DNA of 38,441 bases from assembly GCA_027490265.1 (NCBI GenBank), contig JAIXYL010000070.1, positions 1 to 38,441 of the forward strand, read 5' to 3'. A program made the translations under genes and the position numbers. The DNA comes from Sediminibacterium sp. Its GTDB lineage: Bacteria > Bacteroidota > Bacteroidia > Chitinophagales > Chitinophagaceae. A model generated the notes under the pieces. That model was given only the letters and a program-made list of their open reading frames with translations, had not been told where the DNA came from and searched no databases. Shown here piece by piece: positions 1 to 7,942 of this stretch. How positions within the stretch are numbered: position 1 is the stretch's first letter; the number at the start of each line of letters is the position of its first letter.

Positions 1-534
1 CAAATTAGCTTTGCCCCTGATACAACAAATGGGCTTTCAGGAATTTGGGGTATCCCCAATATCAAATGGCGTAGTAATTACAATGACGAGGTTAAAATTT
101 TTCTAAATGAATTTATGATTAGACCAGAAAAAGTATTGGAAATTAATATCAACGAGATCGCATATGTAAAAGTCTTCAAACCCCCATTTTTAGGGGCTGC
201 CTTAGGGGCACCTAATGGCGCTATTGCGATTTATACAAAATTGGGGGATGAAGGGAATCATTTCCCAAGGGAATCAAAATTGACCAGTTTCATGATCAAA
301 GGATTTACTAGACCGCCAACATATATTCAACCAGATTATTCAAAAGCCAATAATAAAGCAGTGATTGATCAGCGTAAAACCTTGCTTTGGGCACCAACTG
401 TTCATCTTAGCAAAGAAAAACCCACAATGACCTTGGTATATTATAACAATGACCGGAGCAAACAACACCGACTGATTATTGAGGGCGTTAAACAAAATGG
501 GGAGATTATCCGAAGAGATTGGCTGGTTGAGTAA
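1..534 (+). CDS. C-terminal end of TonB-plug type outer-membrane protein (partial)
   Basis: The reading frame is open from base 1, so the gene begins outside the window; 177 codons are visible before the stop. The segment IAYVKVFKPPF followed by GAPNGAIAIYTK resembles the end of a TonB-dependent receptor plug domain, where a conserved Gly-rich turn precedes an IxIxTK strand. In Bacteroidota such plug-like domains also close long secreted proteins that start with a carboxypeptidase-regulatory domain and have no beta-barrel. The remaining ~80 residues (ending in a YYNND...LIIEG strand pattern) look like a final beta-sheet tail rather than a barrel, which favours that class. A cell-surface or periplasmic location is inferred. 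The exact family cannot be settled without the missing N-terminus. Confidence 0.7.
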   Translation, partial: QISFAPDTTNGLSGIWGIPNIKWRSNYNDEVKIFLNEFMIRPEKVLEININEIAYVKVFKPPFLGAALGAPNGAIAIYTKLGDEGNHFPRESKLTSFMIKGFTRPPTYIQPDYSKANNKAVIDQRKTLLWAPTVHLSKEKPTMTLVYYNNDRSKQHRLIIEGVKQNGEIIRRDWLVE

Positions 535-550
535 AAGTCTTGAACTTATT

Positions 551-580
551 TTGCGATTTATAATGTTTGGATTATATTTG
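551..580 (+). promoter_or_regulatory. Bacteroidetes-type promoter of tRNA-Arg
   Basis: TATATTTG at 573-580 matches the Bacteroidetes -7 consensus TAnnTTTG. TTG at 551-553 lies 19 bases upstream, as expected for the -33 element. The tRNA begins 17 bases downstream of the -7 box, so the tRNA is probably transcribed on its own rather than by readthrough from the upstream gene. Confidence 0.6.
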
Positions 581-597
581 CAGCCCCTTAAGGGAAT

Positions 598-671
598 GGC
601 TGCGTAGCTCAACTGAATAGAGCATCTGACTACGGATCAGAAGGTTTTAGGTTTGAATCCTAACGCGGTCA
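598..671 (+). tRNA. tRNA-Arg (anticodon ACG)
   Basis: A full cloverleaf can be folded. The acceptor stem GGCTGCG pairs with CGCGGTC at 664-670, with two G-U type pairs. The D arm is GCTC/GAGC. The anticodon arm is TCTGA-CTACGGA-TCAGA with anticodon ACG. The T arm is TTAGG-TTTGAAT-CCTAA. The discriminator base is A671, and CCA is not encoded (CAC-less end: ACA follows), so it is added after transcription. ACG decodes CGN arginine codons and normally has its A34 converted to inosine by TadA. Confidence 0.93.
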
Positions 672-672
672 C

Positions 673-702
673 AAAAAGAGCTGCAAATTTGCAGCTCTTT
701 TT
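673..702 (+). terminator. Rho-independent terminator after tRNA-Arg
   Basis: A near-perfect palindrome (AAAAAGAGCTGCAAA with its complement TTTGCAGCTCTTTTT) begins two bases after the tRNA and ends in a T run. It has A and T tracts on both sides, so it may also stop minus-strand transcription from the lipoprotein gene that ends at 760. Confidence 0.85.
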
Positions 703-759
703 CATTACTAGTAATCAAGACTCAATTGTATAAGGTGGTCAATTGATATGCTCACCCCT

Positions 760-1662
760 TTATTTACTCCGTCTGACGGGTTTTAAGTTCTTGCCGTAAT
801 AAATATCAGCTGGATTATGATGTCCTGCATAAACCTTACTTAGTATATTAAAGAGCACCGGATCATAAGCCTTTAAATCTTCAGGCGATTGAATTCTTTG
901 TGATTTATCAAAAAACTCATAATTAGACCAGAACCACCATTGTGTGCCTTCAGCCCAATATTCAGCTGATGTATTAATAGCATATTGTCCAGCATATTTG
1001 CCCGCATTTTTTGCTATGGTGTATGCTTCCAATATTTCTCGATATAATGCAGTATCACAGGTTCTAATTGCGTTCATCATATTATGACTAAATTCATGTA
1101 TGAGAATATTTTCGCCGTAATAGCGTGTATTGGGATAGCCCAGTAAATTTTCTTCTGCACAAGAAGTAATTGTACCTCCCATACCTCTAGCCCTTTTGTT
1201 CCAATATTCTCGATCTGTCATGCTCGCAATTCCTCCGGGTTGATCATAATTGTTTCTTTCGCCAGGTGTAAGGCGTTTGTCATCTCTGGTAGGTTTTTTC
1301 CAATTCCTCCTTTCTGGTAAATCAGTTTCCATTTCTGTTTCTGCCATAACCAGTACACGGGCTTTTTGCTGAATCAATGTAGACCGAATATCTGGTCTTT
1401 TGACCAACATGAAATTGACAATATCTCTTGCAATGAGTATGGCATCATCTGGTACTTTAGATGATGATACAATTGGAATGCCATACGCATCAGCATATTT
1501 TTTATAAAAACTATCTAACCCAAGCTGATGAGGAGGTGAATACACCATTTGTTGAATGTATGACTTGACTGATTGAAGGTTATTGGATGTGTCAATAATT
1601 TTTTTTGAAGTAGTGCAAGATCCCAAAAAACAAACACCAATGAGTTGCCAAAGAGACTTCAT
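760..1662 (-). CDS. Putative zinc-metallopeptidase-like lipoprotein
   Basis: The 300-residue product begins with a short hydrophobic stretch ending in a lipobox (LGSC, Cys16), so it should be a lipid-anchored exported protein. HEFSH at residues 189-193 fits the HExxH zinc motif. A second acidic cluster, SAEYWAEGTQWWF (Glu224/Glu228), lies about 30 residues later, where gluzincins place the third zinc ligand. The aromatic-rich segment after it resembles bacterial and fungal proteins with the same HExxH...EYWAEG layout, whose substrates are unknown. Cys158 and Cys202 might form a disulfide. It is divergent from the TetR operon and stands alone. The catalytic role is inferred from motifs only; no named family is claimed. 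Confidence 0.65.
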   Translation of the reverse strand: MKSLWQLIGVCFLGSCTTSKKIIDTSNNLQSVKSYIQQMVYSPPHQLGLDSFYKKYADAYGIPIVSSSKVPDDAILIARDIVNFMLVKRPDIRSTLIQQKARVLVMAETEMETDLPERRNWKKPTRDDKRLTPGERNNYDQPGGIASMTDREYWNKRARGMGGTITSCAEENLLGYPNTRYYGENILIHEFSHNMMNAIRTCDTALYREILEAYTIAKNAGKYAGQYAINTSAEYWAEGTQWWFWSNYEFFDKSQRIQSPEDLKAYDPVLFNILSKVYAGHHNPADIYYGKNLKPVRRSK

Positions 1663-1817
1663 ATGATAAATTTTATTAGAATACTTAAAGCTAAACGTCC
1701 ATTAGAAATCATTCTAGTCATTGATTATCAAGGTGTATTCATATTTTAACTCATGAATAAATTATTTAATTTTGAATATTAAGGTTTTATTAAGACTTAG
1801 TTCTTGACTAATTCTTG

Positions 1818-1825
1818 TACTTTTG
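1818..1825 (+). promoter_or_regulatory. -7 promoter element of the TetR/inositol-lipid operon
   Basis: TACTTTTG matches TAnnTTTG. The predicted transcript start is near 1830, about 25 bases before the TetR start codon. I see no good -33 TTG at 19-21 bases, so the promoter may be intrinsically weak. It is the only convincing -7 box before the operon. Confidence 0.5.
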
Positions 1826-1853
1826 GACCCGTAAACCATTTTGGTCTAAAAGT
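1819..1853 (+). promoter_or_regulatory. Candidate TetR operator (11-bp inverted repeat)
   Basis: Arms ACTTTTGGACC (1819-1829) and GGTCTAAAAGT (1843-1853) are inverted repeats with one mismatch and a 13-base spacer. The left arm overlaps the -7 box and the right arm ends 2 bases before the TetR start codon. A TetR dimer bound here would block the promoter. The assignment as operator is inference from position and symmetry. Confidence 0.5.
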
Positions 1854-1855
1854 TT

Positions 1856-2446
1856 ATGGTAAAAGAAGAGATTTTTAAAGAAGACATCATTCGGGAAGCC
1901 CAAAAGCTGTTCCAGACTTTTGGCTTGAAAAAGACCACCATGGAGGATATTGCCAAAGCTTTGGGAAAAGGCAAAAGTACCCTGTATTATTACTATCAAA
2001 GTAAGGAGCAAATTTTTGAAGAAGTCTTACAAAAAGAGCTTCAAGCCGTCTTTAATCAAACCCAAATTGCCGTTGGTGCAGTTGATTCAGCCGAAGAAAA
2101 ATTAAAAACATTTGCAGTCACTCGAATTAAGGTACTTAGCAATATGTTGAATCTTTACCGAGTGGTTTGTGGTGAGCTGAGTGAGCAAAATACTTGTACA
2201 AAGGGCTTGTTTAATGAGTACTCTCAGTTAGAGACCAATTTAATCAAATCCATATTAGAATTTGGTATTCAATCAGGTGAGTTCAGTCAAGCATTATCCC
2301 AAGAAATGGATTTATTGCCATCGGTTGTAGTCAGCAGCATCAGAGGTATTGAACGCGATTTTTTCAATGATAAATTGGTTGGTTTAGAACATCGAATTGG
2401 GGCGATTTCCAATTTGATGGTGAATGGGCTAAAAAATAAATTGTAA
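1856..2446 (+). CDS. TetR/AcrR family transcriptional regulator
   Basis: The 196-residue length is typical of TetR regulators. Residues ~10-57 form the N-terminal three-helix DNA-binding domain: AQKLFQTFGLKKTTMEDIAKALG, then GKSTLYYYYQSKEQIF, the diagnostic recognition-helix region. The C-terminal part is a ligand-binding helical domain without recognisable ligand residues. It starts the inositol-lipid operon, with ino1 only 20 bases downstream. An inverted repeat over its promoter suggests autorepression that also controls the lipid genes. The inducer might be a fatty acyl-CoA or lipid intermediate, but that is inference. The ATG at 1856 is preferred because the operator and promoter lie just in front of it. 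Confidence 0.9.
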   Translation: MVKEEIFKEDIIREAQKLFQTFGLKKTTMEDIAKALGKGKSTLYYYYQSKEQIFEEVLQKELQAVFNQTQIAVGAVDSAEEKLKTFAVTRIKVLSNMLNLYRVVCGELSEQNTCTKGLFNEYSQLETNLIKSILEFGIQSGEFSQALSQEMDLLPSVVVSSIRGIERDFFNDKLVGLEHRIGAISNLMVNGLKNKL

Positions 2447-2466
2447 ATATTTAAAGAACAAAATAT

Positions 2467-3792
2467 ATGAAACAACACATTACCCCTGCCGAAGGAAAAC
2501 TGGGGATTTTAATTCCAGGATTGGGTGCGGTAGGTACAACAATGATTGCTGGCGTTATCGCAGTAAATAAAGGCTTGTCGCAACCTGTAGGTGCATTGAC
2601 CCAAATGGGGAATATTCGTTTAGGGAAAAGAACAGAGAATCGTTATCCGTTAATTAAGGATTTTGTGCCTTTGGCAAATTTAAACGATATCGTATTTGGT
2701 GGTTGGGATGTTTATGCAGACAATGTTTTTGAAGCTGCTGCCAACGCAAAAGTACTTGAACCAATGTTACTACACGCCGTAAAACCAGAGTTGGAAGCCA
2801 TTCAACCAATGAAAGCGGTGTTTGATCATGAGTATGTTAAAAATTTGGATGGTACCCATATTAAAGAGGGTAAAAATAAATTTGATTTAGCGGAACAAGT
2901 TATTGCAGATATAGAACAATTTAAAGCAACGAATGGCTGCTCAAGAGTGGTGATTGTTTGGTGTGGTTCTACTGAAAAATACATTGAAACATCTGCTGTT
3001 CATGAAACTATTGAGGCTTTTGAAACAGGTTTGCACAACAACGATCCTGCCATTGCACCGAGTATGATTTATGCTTATGCAGCGCTTAAATTGGGTATAC
3101 CTTTTGCAAATGGTGCCCCTAACTTAACGGTAGATATTCCTGCATTAGAATCACTGGCCAAACAAACGCAAACACCGATTGCTGGAAAAGATTTCAAAAC
3201 AGGTCAAACCTTAATGAAGACAGTTTTAGCGCCTGGTTTACATGCGAGAGCATTGGGCATTAGAGGTTGGTTTTCTACCAATATTCTTGGTAATAGAGAC
3301 GGGCTAGTATTAGATGATCCGGATAATTTCAAAACAAAGGAAGTTTCAAAATTGAGTGTGCTTGAAGACATTCTTCAGCCTGAAATTAATCCCGCATTGT
3401 ATGGTGATTTGTACCACAAAGTGCGCATTAACTATTATCCGCCTCATGGTGATAATAAAGAGAGCTGGGACAATATTGACATTTTTGGTTGGTTAGGATA
3501 TTCAATGCAAATTAAAATCAACTTTTTGTGTAGGGACTCTATTTTGGCAGCACCCATTGTTTTAGACCTTGCGTTGTTTATGGATTTGGCCAAGCGCTCA
3601 AATATGAGTGGCATTCAAGAATGGTTGTCGTTCTACTTTAAGTCGCCTCAAACATTGCCAGGGTTAAGACCTGAGCACGATATTTTTAAACAATTAATCA
3701 AATTGCAAAATACACTTCGCCATATCATGGGTGAAGATCTTATTACACACTTGGGATTAGATTACTACCAAGATGTAGTAGAAGCGTTATGA
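2467..3792 (+). CDS. ino1: Inositol-3-phosphate synthase
   Basis: The 441-residue protein converts D-glucose-6-phosphate to 1D-myo-inositol-3-phosphate using bound NAD. The N-terminal Rossmann glycine motif PGLGAVGTT lies at residues ~17-25. The segments NGAPNLTVDIPAL, AGKDFKTGQT and the later CRDSILAAPIVLDLALFMDLAKR are characteristic of the MIPS family's NAD and catalytic region. Lys and Asp residues of the KDFKTGQT loop belong to the active site. The length matches bacterial MIPS rather than the longer eukaryotic forms. It is the committed step of inositol synthesis and sits first after the regulator. Its stop overlaps the next start by four bases (ATGA), indicating translational coupling to the phosphatase gene. 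Confidence 0.95.
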   Translation: MKQHITPAEGKLGILIPGLGAVGTTMIAGVIAVNKGLSQPVGALTQMGNIRLGKRTENRYPLIKDFVPLANLNDIVFGGWDVYADNVFEAAANAKVLEPMLLHAVKPELEAIQPMKAVFDHEYVKNLDGTHIKEGKNKFDLAEQVIADIEQFKATNGCSRVVIVWCGSTEKYIETSAVHETIEAFETGLHNNDPAIAPSMIYAYAALKLGIPFANGAPNLTVDIPALESLAKQTQTPIAGKDFKTGQTLMKTVLAPGLHARALGIRGWFSTNILGNRDGLVLDDPDNFKTKEVSKLSVLEDILQPEINPALYGDLYHKVRINYYPPHGDNKESWDNIDIFGWLGYSMQIKINFLCRDSILAAPIVLDLALFMDLAKRSNMSGIQEWLSFYFKSPQTLPGLRPEHDIFKQLIKLQNTLRHIMGEDLITHLGLDYYQDVVEAL

Positions 3793-4241
3793 TAAAATTG
3801 CATCAGATACTGACCAGTTTTTTTGGAATAGGATACATTTCAAAAGGTGGTGGTACAGTTGCAGCTATTGCAACAGCCATTATTTGGTATGTTGCAATGC
3901 CTTCACTGACTTCTGGTGTTGTAATAGTGATGACGTTATTGGTAATTGGCTATGGCCTTTGGGGCGCAAGTTGTGTTGAGCAAATATGGGGTAAAGACAG
4001 CAGTAAAGTAGTGATTGATGAAGTAGCTGGAATGATGATTGCGCTTGTATTTGTACCCATCAATCTCACCAATCTAATGGTTGCCCTTGGTTTGTTTCGT
4101 TTTTTTGACATAACAAAACCGTTACTGATTAGGCAATTAGAAAGTTGGCCAAAGGGATGGGGGGTTATGGCAGACGATGTGTTGGCAGGGCTTTACAGCA
4201 ATATTGTTTTACAAGGTTTATTGTATTTGAACCTATGGTAA
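3789..4241 (+). CDS. PgpA-family phosphatase, probably phosphatidylinositol-phosphate phosphatase
   Basis: The 150-residue membrane protein matches phosphatidylglycerophosphatase A. It opens with FFGIGYISKGGGTVAA (the conserved G-x-G-x-x-P/K-x-APGT-like region) and carries the VVIDEVAGMM metal/catalytic motif with Asp77 and Glu78. About four hydrophobic segments are visible. PgpA enzymes remove the terminal phosphate from phosphatidylglycerophosphate. Between an inositol-phosphate synthase and a CDP-alcohol transferase, the more likely substrate is phosphatidylinositol phosphate, as in the inositol-lipid cluster described in Bacteroides. That specificity is inferred from context. A housekeeping PgpA role cannot be excluded. 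Confidence 0.88.
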   Translation: MIKLHQILTSFFGIGYISKGGGTVAAIATAIIWYVAMPSLTSGVVIVMTLLVIGYGLWGASCVEQIWGKDSSKVVIDEVAGMMIALVFVPINLTNLMVALGLFRFFDITKPLLIRQLESWPKGWGVMADDVLAGLYSNIVLQGLLYLNLW

Positions 4242-4612
4242 AACATGTTTTCATAAAAGCACAAGCGGCATCATTAATTGCTTCAGGGGTAGATTTTTTA
4301 ATGACGGTATTCTTTGTTGAGGTATTGCAATTAAAAGCGGTATTGGCGGCGGCTTTAGGAACCATCAGTGGCGGAATGGTTAATTTCAGTTTAGGCAGGT
4401 ATTGGGTATTTAAATCCGCTGCAAAACCAATTCCAATGCAGGCTTTAAAGTATTTGGTTGTTTGGATTGGGAATTTATTATTAAACATAGGCGGCATGAC
4501 CATTATGATACATTATGTTCATGCCAATTATATGGTATCAAAAATTTTAGTTTCACTTTTAGTAGGTGTGTTTTACAATTATCTATTGCAAGGGAAATTT
4601 GTTTTCAAATAA
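4235..4612 (+). CDS. GtrA-like membrane protein
   Basis: The 125-residue protein has four predicted membrane segments and the GtrA pattern: an early ASGVDFLMTVFFVE helix, GTISGGMVNFSLGRYWVFK at the second helix, and a C-terminal NYLLQGKFVFK. GtrA proteins are thought to flip or support flipping of lipid-linked sugars. In this operon it may move an inositol lipid or a glycosylated derivative across the inner membrane (inference). A start is possible 30 codons upstream at 4145, but that would put a non-hydrophobic segment inside pgpA. The ATG at 4235, which overlaps the pgpA stop as ATGGTAA, gives the family's usual length. Confidence 0.85.
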   Translation: MVKHVFIKAQAASLIASGVDFLMTVFFVEVLQLKAVLAAALGTISGGMVNFSLGRYWVFKSAAKPIPMQALKYLVVWIGNLLLNIGGMTIMIHYVHANYMVSKILVSLLVGVFYNYLLQGKFVFK

Positions 4613-4622
4613 AGTATGGTTA

Positions 4623-7181
4623 ATGAAAGGCAGTTATTTTTTTAAGCTCTTGGTTACATTGGTTTTTTTTATAAAACTTTCTTCTGCATCTGCACAAGAA
4701 ACTGTGGTAAAAGGCATTGTAATTGATTCTATTACCAAACGTCCTTTGCAAGGGGTAAGCGTTTTCTTTTTAAAAGGGAGAGGGGTTGTAACAGATAGTT
4801 TGGGTAGGTATATGATTATTACCAATACGACCATTAATAAAGTAGTGGTATCATCTGTAGGATTTAGGCAGGTTCAGTTTAATGTAACACGCTTTAAAAT
4901 GCAGGAAATCAATATTGAATTAGGACCAGATCCTGCACTGTTAACCAATGTAACGGTGAATACCAACAAAAGGGCTAAGTATCGCAATAAAGACAATCCT
5001 GCTGTAGAATTGATTAGAAAAGTCATTGAGAACAGAGAGAATAATAGAATAGCCAGCTATGATTATGTTGAGTATGAGCAATACGAGAAAATTCAAGCTG
5101 CTTTAAGTAACTCAAACGATAAAGTAACCAATTCGCGGATGCTTAAGAAATATAATTTCTTATTTGAAAACCGCGATAGTTCTAAATTAAATGGAAAAAT
5201 TCTGCTCCCCATTTATTTGGAAGAACGACTGTCTAAACAGTATTTGCGAAAAGATCCATCAGCGTCTAAATCATTGATTTTAGGGGAGAAAAAAGTAAAT
5301 TTTGGCAGTTATGTTGACAATGATGGATTGAGTACACTATTGAATCGGCTTTATGAGAATATTGATATCTATCAAAACAATATCCCCATTTTTACCTACC
5401 AGTTTTTGAGTCCTATTGCCAATGCAGCACCTACTTTTTACATGTATTATATCCGTGATACCATTACAGATGATTACGGTACCAAATTGGTGAAATTGTA
5501 TTTTACGCCTCGAAATACCAATGATTTATTGTTCAGGGGAAATATGTACATCACATTAGATGGCAACTATGCGGTTCAGAAAATCAATATGTTTATCAGC
5601 CGAAATGCCAATATTAATTGGATCAAAGAGTTGTATGCAGATTTAGATTTTGAAAGAGGCGAAGACAAAAAATATCATTTGGTAAAAAGTGATTTAATGG
5701 CTGATATGGGACTCAGTAAAAACAGTACCAGTGGTGGTTTTTTTGGTGAACGCACCGTTTCATATAAAGGCTTTACAATCAATAAACCGAGGCCAGACAG
5801 CGTTTACCAAGGCCCTGCTGTAGTGCGCAATGATGATGTCATCACCAAATTGCCCGATAGTTTTTGGACAGCACGAAGACATGCACCGTTATCAAAACCT
5901 GAATCCAAAGTTTATAGTAATATTGATAGCTTAGAAAAAATGCCTTCTTTCAGAAGAACAATGGCCGTATTTACTTTATTGTTTGCGGGCTATGGTGATC
6001 TTGGACCAATAGAAGTGGGACCGGTCAATACGTTCTACAGCTTTAATCCAGTGGAGGGCTTTAGACTTCGCGTTGGTGGAAGAACAACACCAGCCATGAG
6101 TAAGCGATTGTATTTTGAAACCTATGGTGCATATGGATTTAAAGACGAACAGTGGAAAGGTTTTTTAAGTGCAACCTATTCTTTAAACAATAAATCAATT
6201 TATACTTTCCCTATGAATTTTATTAGGGTTAGTGCCCAAAGTGATACCAAAATTCCAGGTCAAGATTTAGAGTTTGTTCAAGAGGATAATTTCTTATTGT
6301 CATTCAAACGCGGCAATAATGAACGTTGGTTATACAATAATATTTATCAAGTAGAATTTGTAAAGGAATTTAAAAGTAGATTGTCCTACAATATTGGATT
6401 TAAAAATTGGCACCAACAACCTGCTGGTATTTTGACGTATACAAAGAATGCCAATACTGCGCCAGAGAATGTTCAGAATGTAATTACCACCGAATTGAGT
6501 GCTCAGGTTCGTTGGGCACCCAACGAAAAATTTTATCAAGGTAAAATTTATCGAATCCCCATTTTTACAAAGTATCCCATTTTCACTTTAAGTGCAGCAG
6601 CAGGCGTTAAGGGATTATTAGGTGGTCAATACAATTATCAAAAAGTAGATTTAAGAATTGAGAAGCGAAATTATATGGGCAGACTTGGGTATGCTGATGC
6701 TACTTTAGAAGGAGGGGTTATATTCGGACAAGTGCCTTTCCCATTATTAACTGTGCACAGAGCCAACCAAACATTTGCATATCAATTGAACTCTTACAAT
6801 ATGATGAACTTCTTAGAATTTGTAAGTGATCGTTACGCTTCTTTTACTTGGGTGCATCATTTTATGGGTATTGTGTTCAATCGAATTCCCTTATTAAAAA
6901 AATTGAAATTTAGAGAAGTCGCTTCTTTTAAAGTGTTGTATGGTGGTGTTAGATCAGAAAACAATCCTGTTTTGAACCCGAATTTATTTGCATATCCAAC
7001 CATCAATGGCGTCACTTCTACTTTTGCATTAGATCCCGCAAAGCCCTATATGGAAGCCAGTGTAGGAGTAGAAAATATTTTGAATATTCTCAGAGTAGAT
7101 TTTGTGAAGCGATTGAGTTATTTGGATAACCCGGGCATATCACCTTATGGAATTAGAACAAGATTCAGGTTCGATTTTTAA
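4623..7181 (+). CDS. DUF5686 / carboxypeptidase-regulatory outer-membrane protein
   Basis: The chosen ATG at 4623 gives 852 residues beginning with a signal peptide that ends near SASA/Q. The upstream in-frame ATG at 4566 lies inside gtrA and would bury the signal. Residues ~25-110 form a carboxypeptidase-regulatory-like beta-sandwich (VVKGIVIDSITKRPLQGVSV, then SVGFRQVQ). The rest matches the long DUF5686 region and ends in alternating aromatic strands with the terminal RFRFDF, typical of an outer-membrane beta-barrel with a final Phe. DUF5686 function is unknown. Its place between inositol-lipid enzymes suggests a role in exporting or anchoring the lipid at the outer membrane, though this is inference. 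Confidence 0.85.
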   Translation: MKGSYFFKLLVTLVFFIKLSSASAQETVVKGIVIDSITKRPLQGVSVFFLKGRGVVTDSLGRYMIITNTTINKVVVSSVGFRQVQFNVTRFKMQEINIELGPDPALLTNVTVNTNKRAKYRNKDNPAVELIRKVIENRENNRIASYDYVEYEQYEKIQAALSNSNDKVTNSRMLKKYNFLFENRDSSKLNGKILLPIYLEERLSKQYLRKDPSASKSLILGEKKVNFGSYVDNDGLSTLLNRLYENIDIYQNNIPIFTYQFLSPIANAAPTFYMYYIRDTITDDYGTKLVKLYFTPRNTNDLLFRGNMYITLDGNYAVQKINMFISRNANINWIKELYADLDFERGEDKKYHLVKSDLMADMGLSKNSTSGGFFGERTVSYKGFTINKPRPDSVYQGPAVVRNDDVITKLPDSFWTARRHAPLSKPESKVYSNIDSLEKMPSFRRTMAVFTLLFAGYGDLGPIEVGPVNTFYSFNPVEGFRLRVGGRTTPAMSKRLYFETYGAYGFKDEQWKGFLSATYSLNNKSIYTFPMNFIRVSAQSDTKIPGQDLEFVQEDNFLLSFKRGNNERWLYNNIYQVEFVKEFKSRLSYNIGFKNWHQQPAGILTYTKNANTAPENVQNVITTELSAQVRWAPNEKFYQGKIYRIPIFTKYPIFTLSAAAGVKGLLGGQYNYQKVDLRIEKRNYMGRLGYADATLEGGVIFGQVPFPLLTVHRANQTFAYQLNSYNMMNFLEFVSDRYASFTWVHHFMGIVFNRIPLLKKLKFREVASFKVLYGGVRSENNPVLNPNLFAYPTINGVTSTFALDPAKPYMEASVGVENILNILRVDFVKRLSYLDNPGISPYGIRTRFRFDF

Positions 7182-7191
7182 AGCGTAATTT

Positions 7192-7923
7192 ATGAGCCAG
7201 ACAACACCAAAATTCAGAGACCGCGCACAACAATTGATTTATGTTGTGATCAATCCCTTGGTTAAATTTTTAATCAAGTTAGGGTTAACACCCAATGCAG
7301 TCACATTGATTGGATTGGTCTTAAATATTTTGGTGACTGCTATTTTTATTGAAGGTGCTGAAAAAGGGAATAGAGGAGAGCTGAGTTATATTGGATGGGC
7401 TGGCGCAATGGTTTTATTTGCAGGCGTATTTGATATGTTAGACGGGCAAGTGGCCAGGTTAGGCAAAATGTCTTCCTCATTTGGGGCTTTGTTTGATTCA
7501 GTGTTGGATCGATACAGTGAATTGGTGTTGTTCCTAGGTATTTGTTATTATTTAATATCGCATCACTATTTCTATAGTTCTTTATTTGCCTTTATTGCCA
7601 TGATTGGATCGTTGATGGTGAGCTATACAAGGGCAAGAGCAGAGGGCTTGGGAGTTGAATGTAAAGAAGGCTTGATGCAACGTCCTGAAAGAGTGATTAC
7701 GATAGGGGTTAGCGCAATTGCTTGTGGCATCACAGCTTATTTTATAGGGGGGGATTATAAACTCTATTTATCAGGTACACGCATACAAGTCTTTGAAACG
7801 ATTTCTGTTTTCACCATACCGCTTACCATTCTAGCGGTATTAACCAATTATACAGCATTTAAACGTTTGTTTGATGCAAAACTGGCACTAGATTTGAAAG
7901 ACAAGCTTAAACAAGATGATTAA
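7192..7923 (+). CDS. CDP-alcohol phosphatidyltransferase, probably phosphatidylinositol-phosphate synthase
   Basis: The 243-residue integral membrane enzyme carries the complete family signature D-x2-DG-x2-AR-x8-G-x3-D-x3-D: Asp81, Asp84-Gly85, Ala88-Arg89, Gly98, Asp102 and Asp106. The aspartates bind the divalent metal and CDP-diacylglycerol, and the last acts as base. About six hydrophobic segments are visible. With inositol-3-phosphate synthase in the same operon, the acceptor is most likely inositol phosphate, giving phosphatidylinositol phosphate for the PgpA-like enzyme. Motif alone cannot exclude glycerol-phosphate as acceptor. A run of seven G (7747-7753) lies inside the gene and is read in frame. 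Its stop overlaps an alternative start of the next gene. Confidence 0.9.
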   Translation: MSQTTPKFRDRAQQLIYVVINPLVKFLIKLGLTPNAVTLIGLVLNILVTAIFIEGAEKGNRGELSYIGWAGAMVLFAGVFDMLDGQVARLGKMSSSFGALFDSVLDRYSELVLFLGICYYLISHHYFYSSLFAFIAMIGSLMVSYTRARAEGLGVECKEGLMQRPERVITIGVSAIACGITAYFIGGDYKLYLSGTRIQVFETISVFTIPLTILAVLTNYTAFKRLFDAKLALDLKDKLKQDD

Positions 7924-7942
7924 TTTTGTGTTGATTGAAAGA

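Noticed and set aside
340-612. 90-codon minus-strand frame overlapping the tRNA
   Set aside because: It crosses the tRNA gene and the end of the partial CDS; no signal, motif or promoter.
1808-2011. 67-codon minus-strand frame opposite tetR
   Set aside because: Shadow of a well-supported TetR gene; composition follows codon positions of the sense gene.
4145-4234. Upstream extension of the gtrA frame
   Set aside because: It runs inside pgpA in another frame and gives a non-family N-terminus; the ATG at 4235 overlaps the pgpA stop.
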